Assembly: GCF_900639865.1 (NCBI RefSeq)
Contig: NZ_CAAAHX010000012.1
Location: forward strand, 42,671 to 106,670
Length of the DNA stretch: 64,000 nucleotides
Reading direction: 5' to 3'
Origin: Legionella gresilensis
Lineage (GTDB): Bacteria; Pseudomonadota; Gammaproteobacteria; Legionellales; Legionellaceae
This document shows positions 63,660 to 64,000 of this stretch, piece after piece. The position numbers and the translations under genes are program-made. Position 1 is the first letter of the stretch; each line of letters opens with the position of its first letter. The notes under the pieces were generated by a model. It saw only the letters and a program-made list of their open reading frames with translations. It was not told the DNA's origin and searched no databases.

Positions 63660-63858
63660 TCACACCCCTACCTTAGTAATGCAGTGGACCCTATAATCAG
63701 CTAGATAGGTAACTACGTCAAAATTAAAACTCTATTAAAGTATAATAATAACTACTCGTATTCGCCATTTTTTTATAAAAAATTTATACAATAAGATTAT
63801 TTTAAAATCAAGTGATAGGGAAATCAATGAAAGTAAGATATTTAGAATTAAAGTATTG

Positions 63859-63891
63859 ATAAGCAGAAGGATAGTTGATCCTTCTGCTTAT
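63859..63891 (-). terminator. 14-bp perfect stem-loop terminator
   Basis: Arms 63859-63872 (ATAAGCAGAAGGAT) and 63878-63891 pair perfectly around AGTTG. It lies 12 bases past the stop of the partial minus-strand gene and should terminate it. The T-run afterwards is weak (ACTTTAATTC). Confidence 0.7.
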
Positions 63892-63903
63892 TAGAGATGA
63901 TTT

Positions 63904-64000
63904 TTAAGAAAAACTCCATAATAGACGTGCTGCAACACCGTTATCTTTGACTTGAGATGAATATTGGCCAAAATAAGAAACCGCTAAATGCACATTATTC
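63904..64000 (-). CDS. C-terminal end of a probable outer-membrane beta-barrel protein
   Basis: The last 32 codons are visible; the start lies beyond the right edge. The end reads NNVHLAVSYFGQYSSQ, then VKDNGVAARLLWSFS. Alternating hydrophobic residues and a terminal aromatic (WSF) plus polar residue are typical of the last strand of an outer-membrane barrel or autotransporter translocator. Too little is present for a family call. Confidence 0.6.
   Translation of the reverse strand, partial: NNVHLAVSYFGQYSSQVKDNGVAARLLWSFS

Noticed and set aside
1..64000. tRNA, rRNA or CRISPR arrays
   Set aside because: I saw no cloverleaf-like or rRNA segments and no regularly spaced direct repeats in the gaps, but this was by eye, not by a tool.

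Overview
The window is AT-rich, densely coded DNA from what looks like a gammaproteobacterium of the Legionella group. The evidence is indirect: a coaBC-dut-algC run as in gammaproteobacteria, a kaiC-kaiB-EAL operon and an H-NOX/histidine kinase pair of the kind known in Legionella, several very long Lys/Glu-rich coiled-coil proteins without recognisable enzymatic domains (the look of Dot/Icm effectors), and many small palindromic intergenic repeats. No tRNA, rRNA, CRISPR array, integrase or complete insertion sequence was seen. Genus assignment is inference.

Region 1 to 11.5 kb is mostly housekeeping: an FAD monooxygenase, RadC, the coaBC-dut-algC operon (CoA, dUTP hydrolysis, sugar phosphate mutase), two TPR proteins, RdgB coupled to a TPR-methyltransferase, and a secreted SNase-like nuclease. 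Region 11.7 to 16.4 kb holds a small basic KGG-repeat protein and a tightly packed kaiC-kaiB-(PAS-PAS-degenerate GGDEF-EAL-CZB-like) operon, which joins a Kai module to c-di-GMP hydrolysis and probably zinc sensing.

Region 16.5 to 23.5 kb looks accessory: an MFS exporter, an APH(6)-type kinase, a P-loop kinase, a CheD-like candidate deamidase without chemotaxis neighbours, a PRC-barrel protein, a zinc alcohol dehydrogenase, a frameshifted small gene, and two full plus one partial copy of a 150-bp palindromic repeat whose arms covary. Region 23.6 to 31.2 kb has an 1110-residue coiled-coil protein, a WYL regulator-VOC-GyrI drug/aldehyde cluster, a HAD protein and a LysR regulator.

Region 31.3 to 38.6 kb is a sulfate-activation block: APS reductase (CysH) coupled to a sugar-nucleotide epimerase on the plus strand, and cysD-cysNC-cysQ plus a TauE/SafE permease on the minus strand. 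No sulfite reductase is in view. Region 38.9 to 52.4 kb has a TehB-like methyltransferase, an MFS exporter, a DUF4156 lipoprotein, a membrane-anchored cyclic-nucleotide-binding protein, three long effector-like proteins (one with a kinase-like N-terminus), a TylF-like methyltransferase and a GNAT.

Region 52.5 to 64 kb is rich in signalling: H-NOX plus PAS-GAF histidine kinase, an exported alliinase-like PLP enzyme, and a 1920-residue kinase-AAA-GAF-GGDEF-EAL protein. The window ends inside the C-terminus of a probable outer-membrane barrel protein. All functional calls rest on motif reading by eye; no database search was possible.
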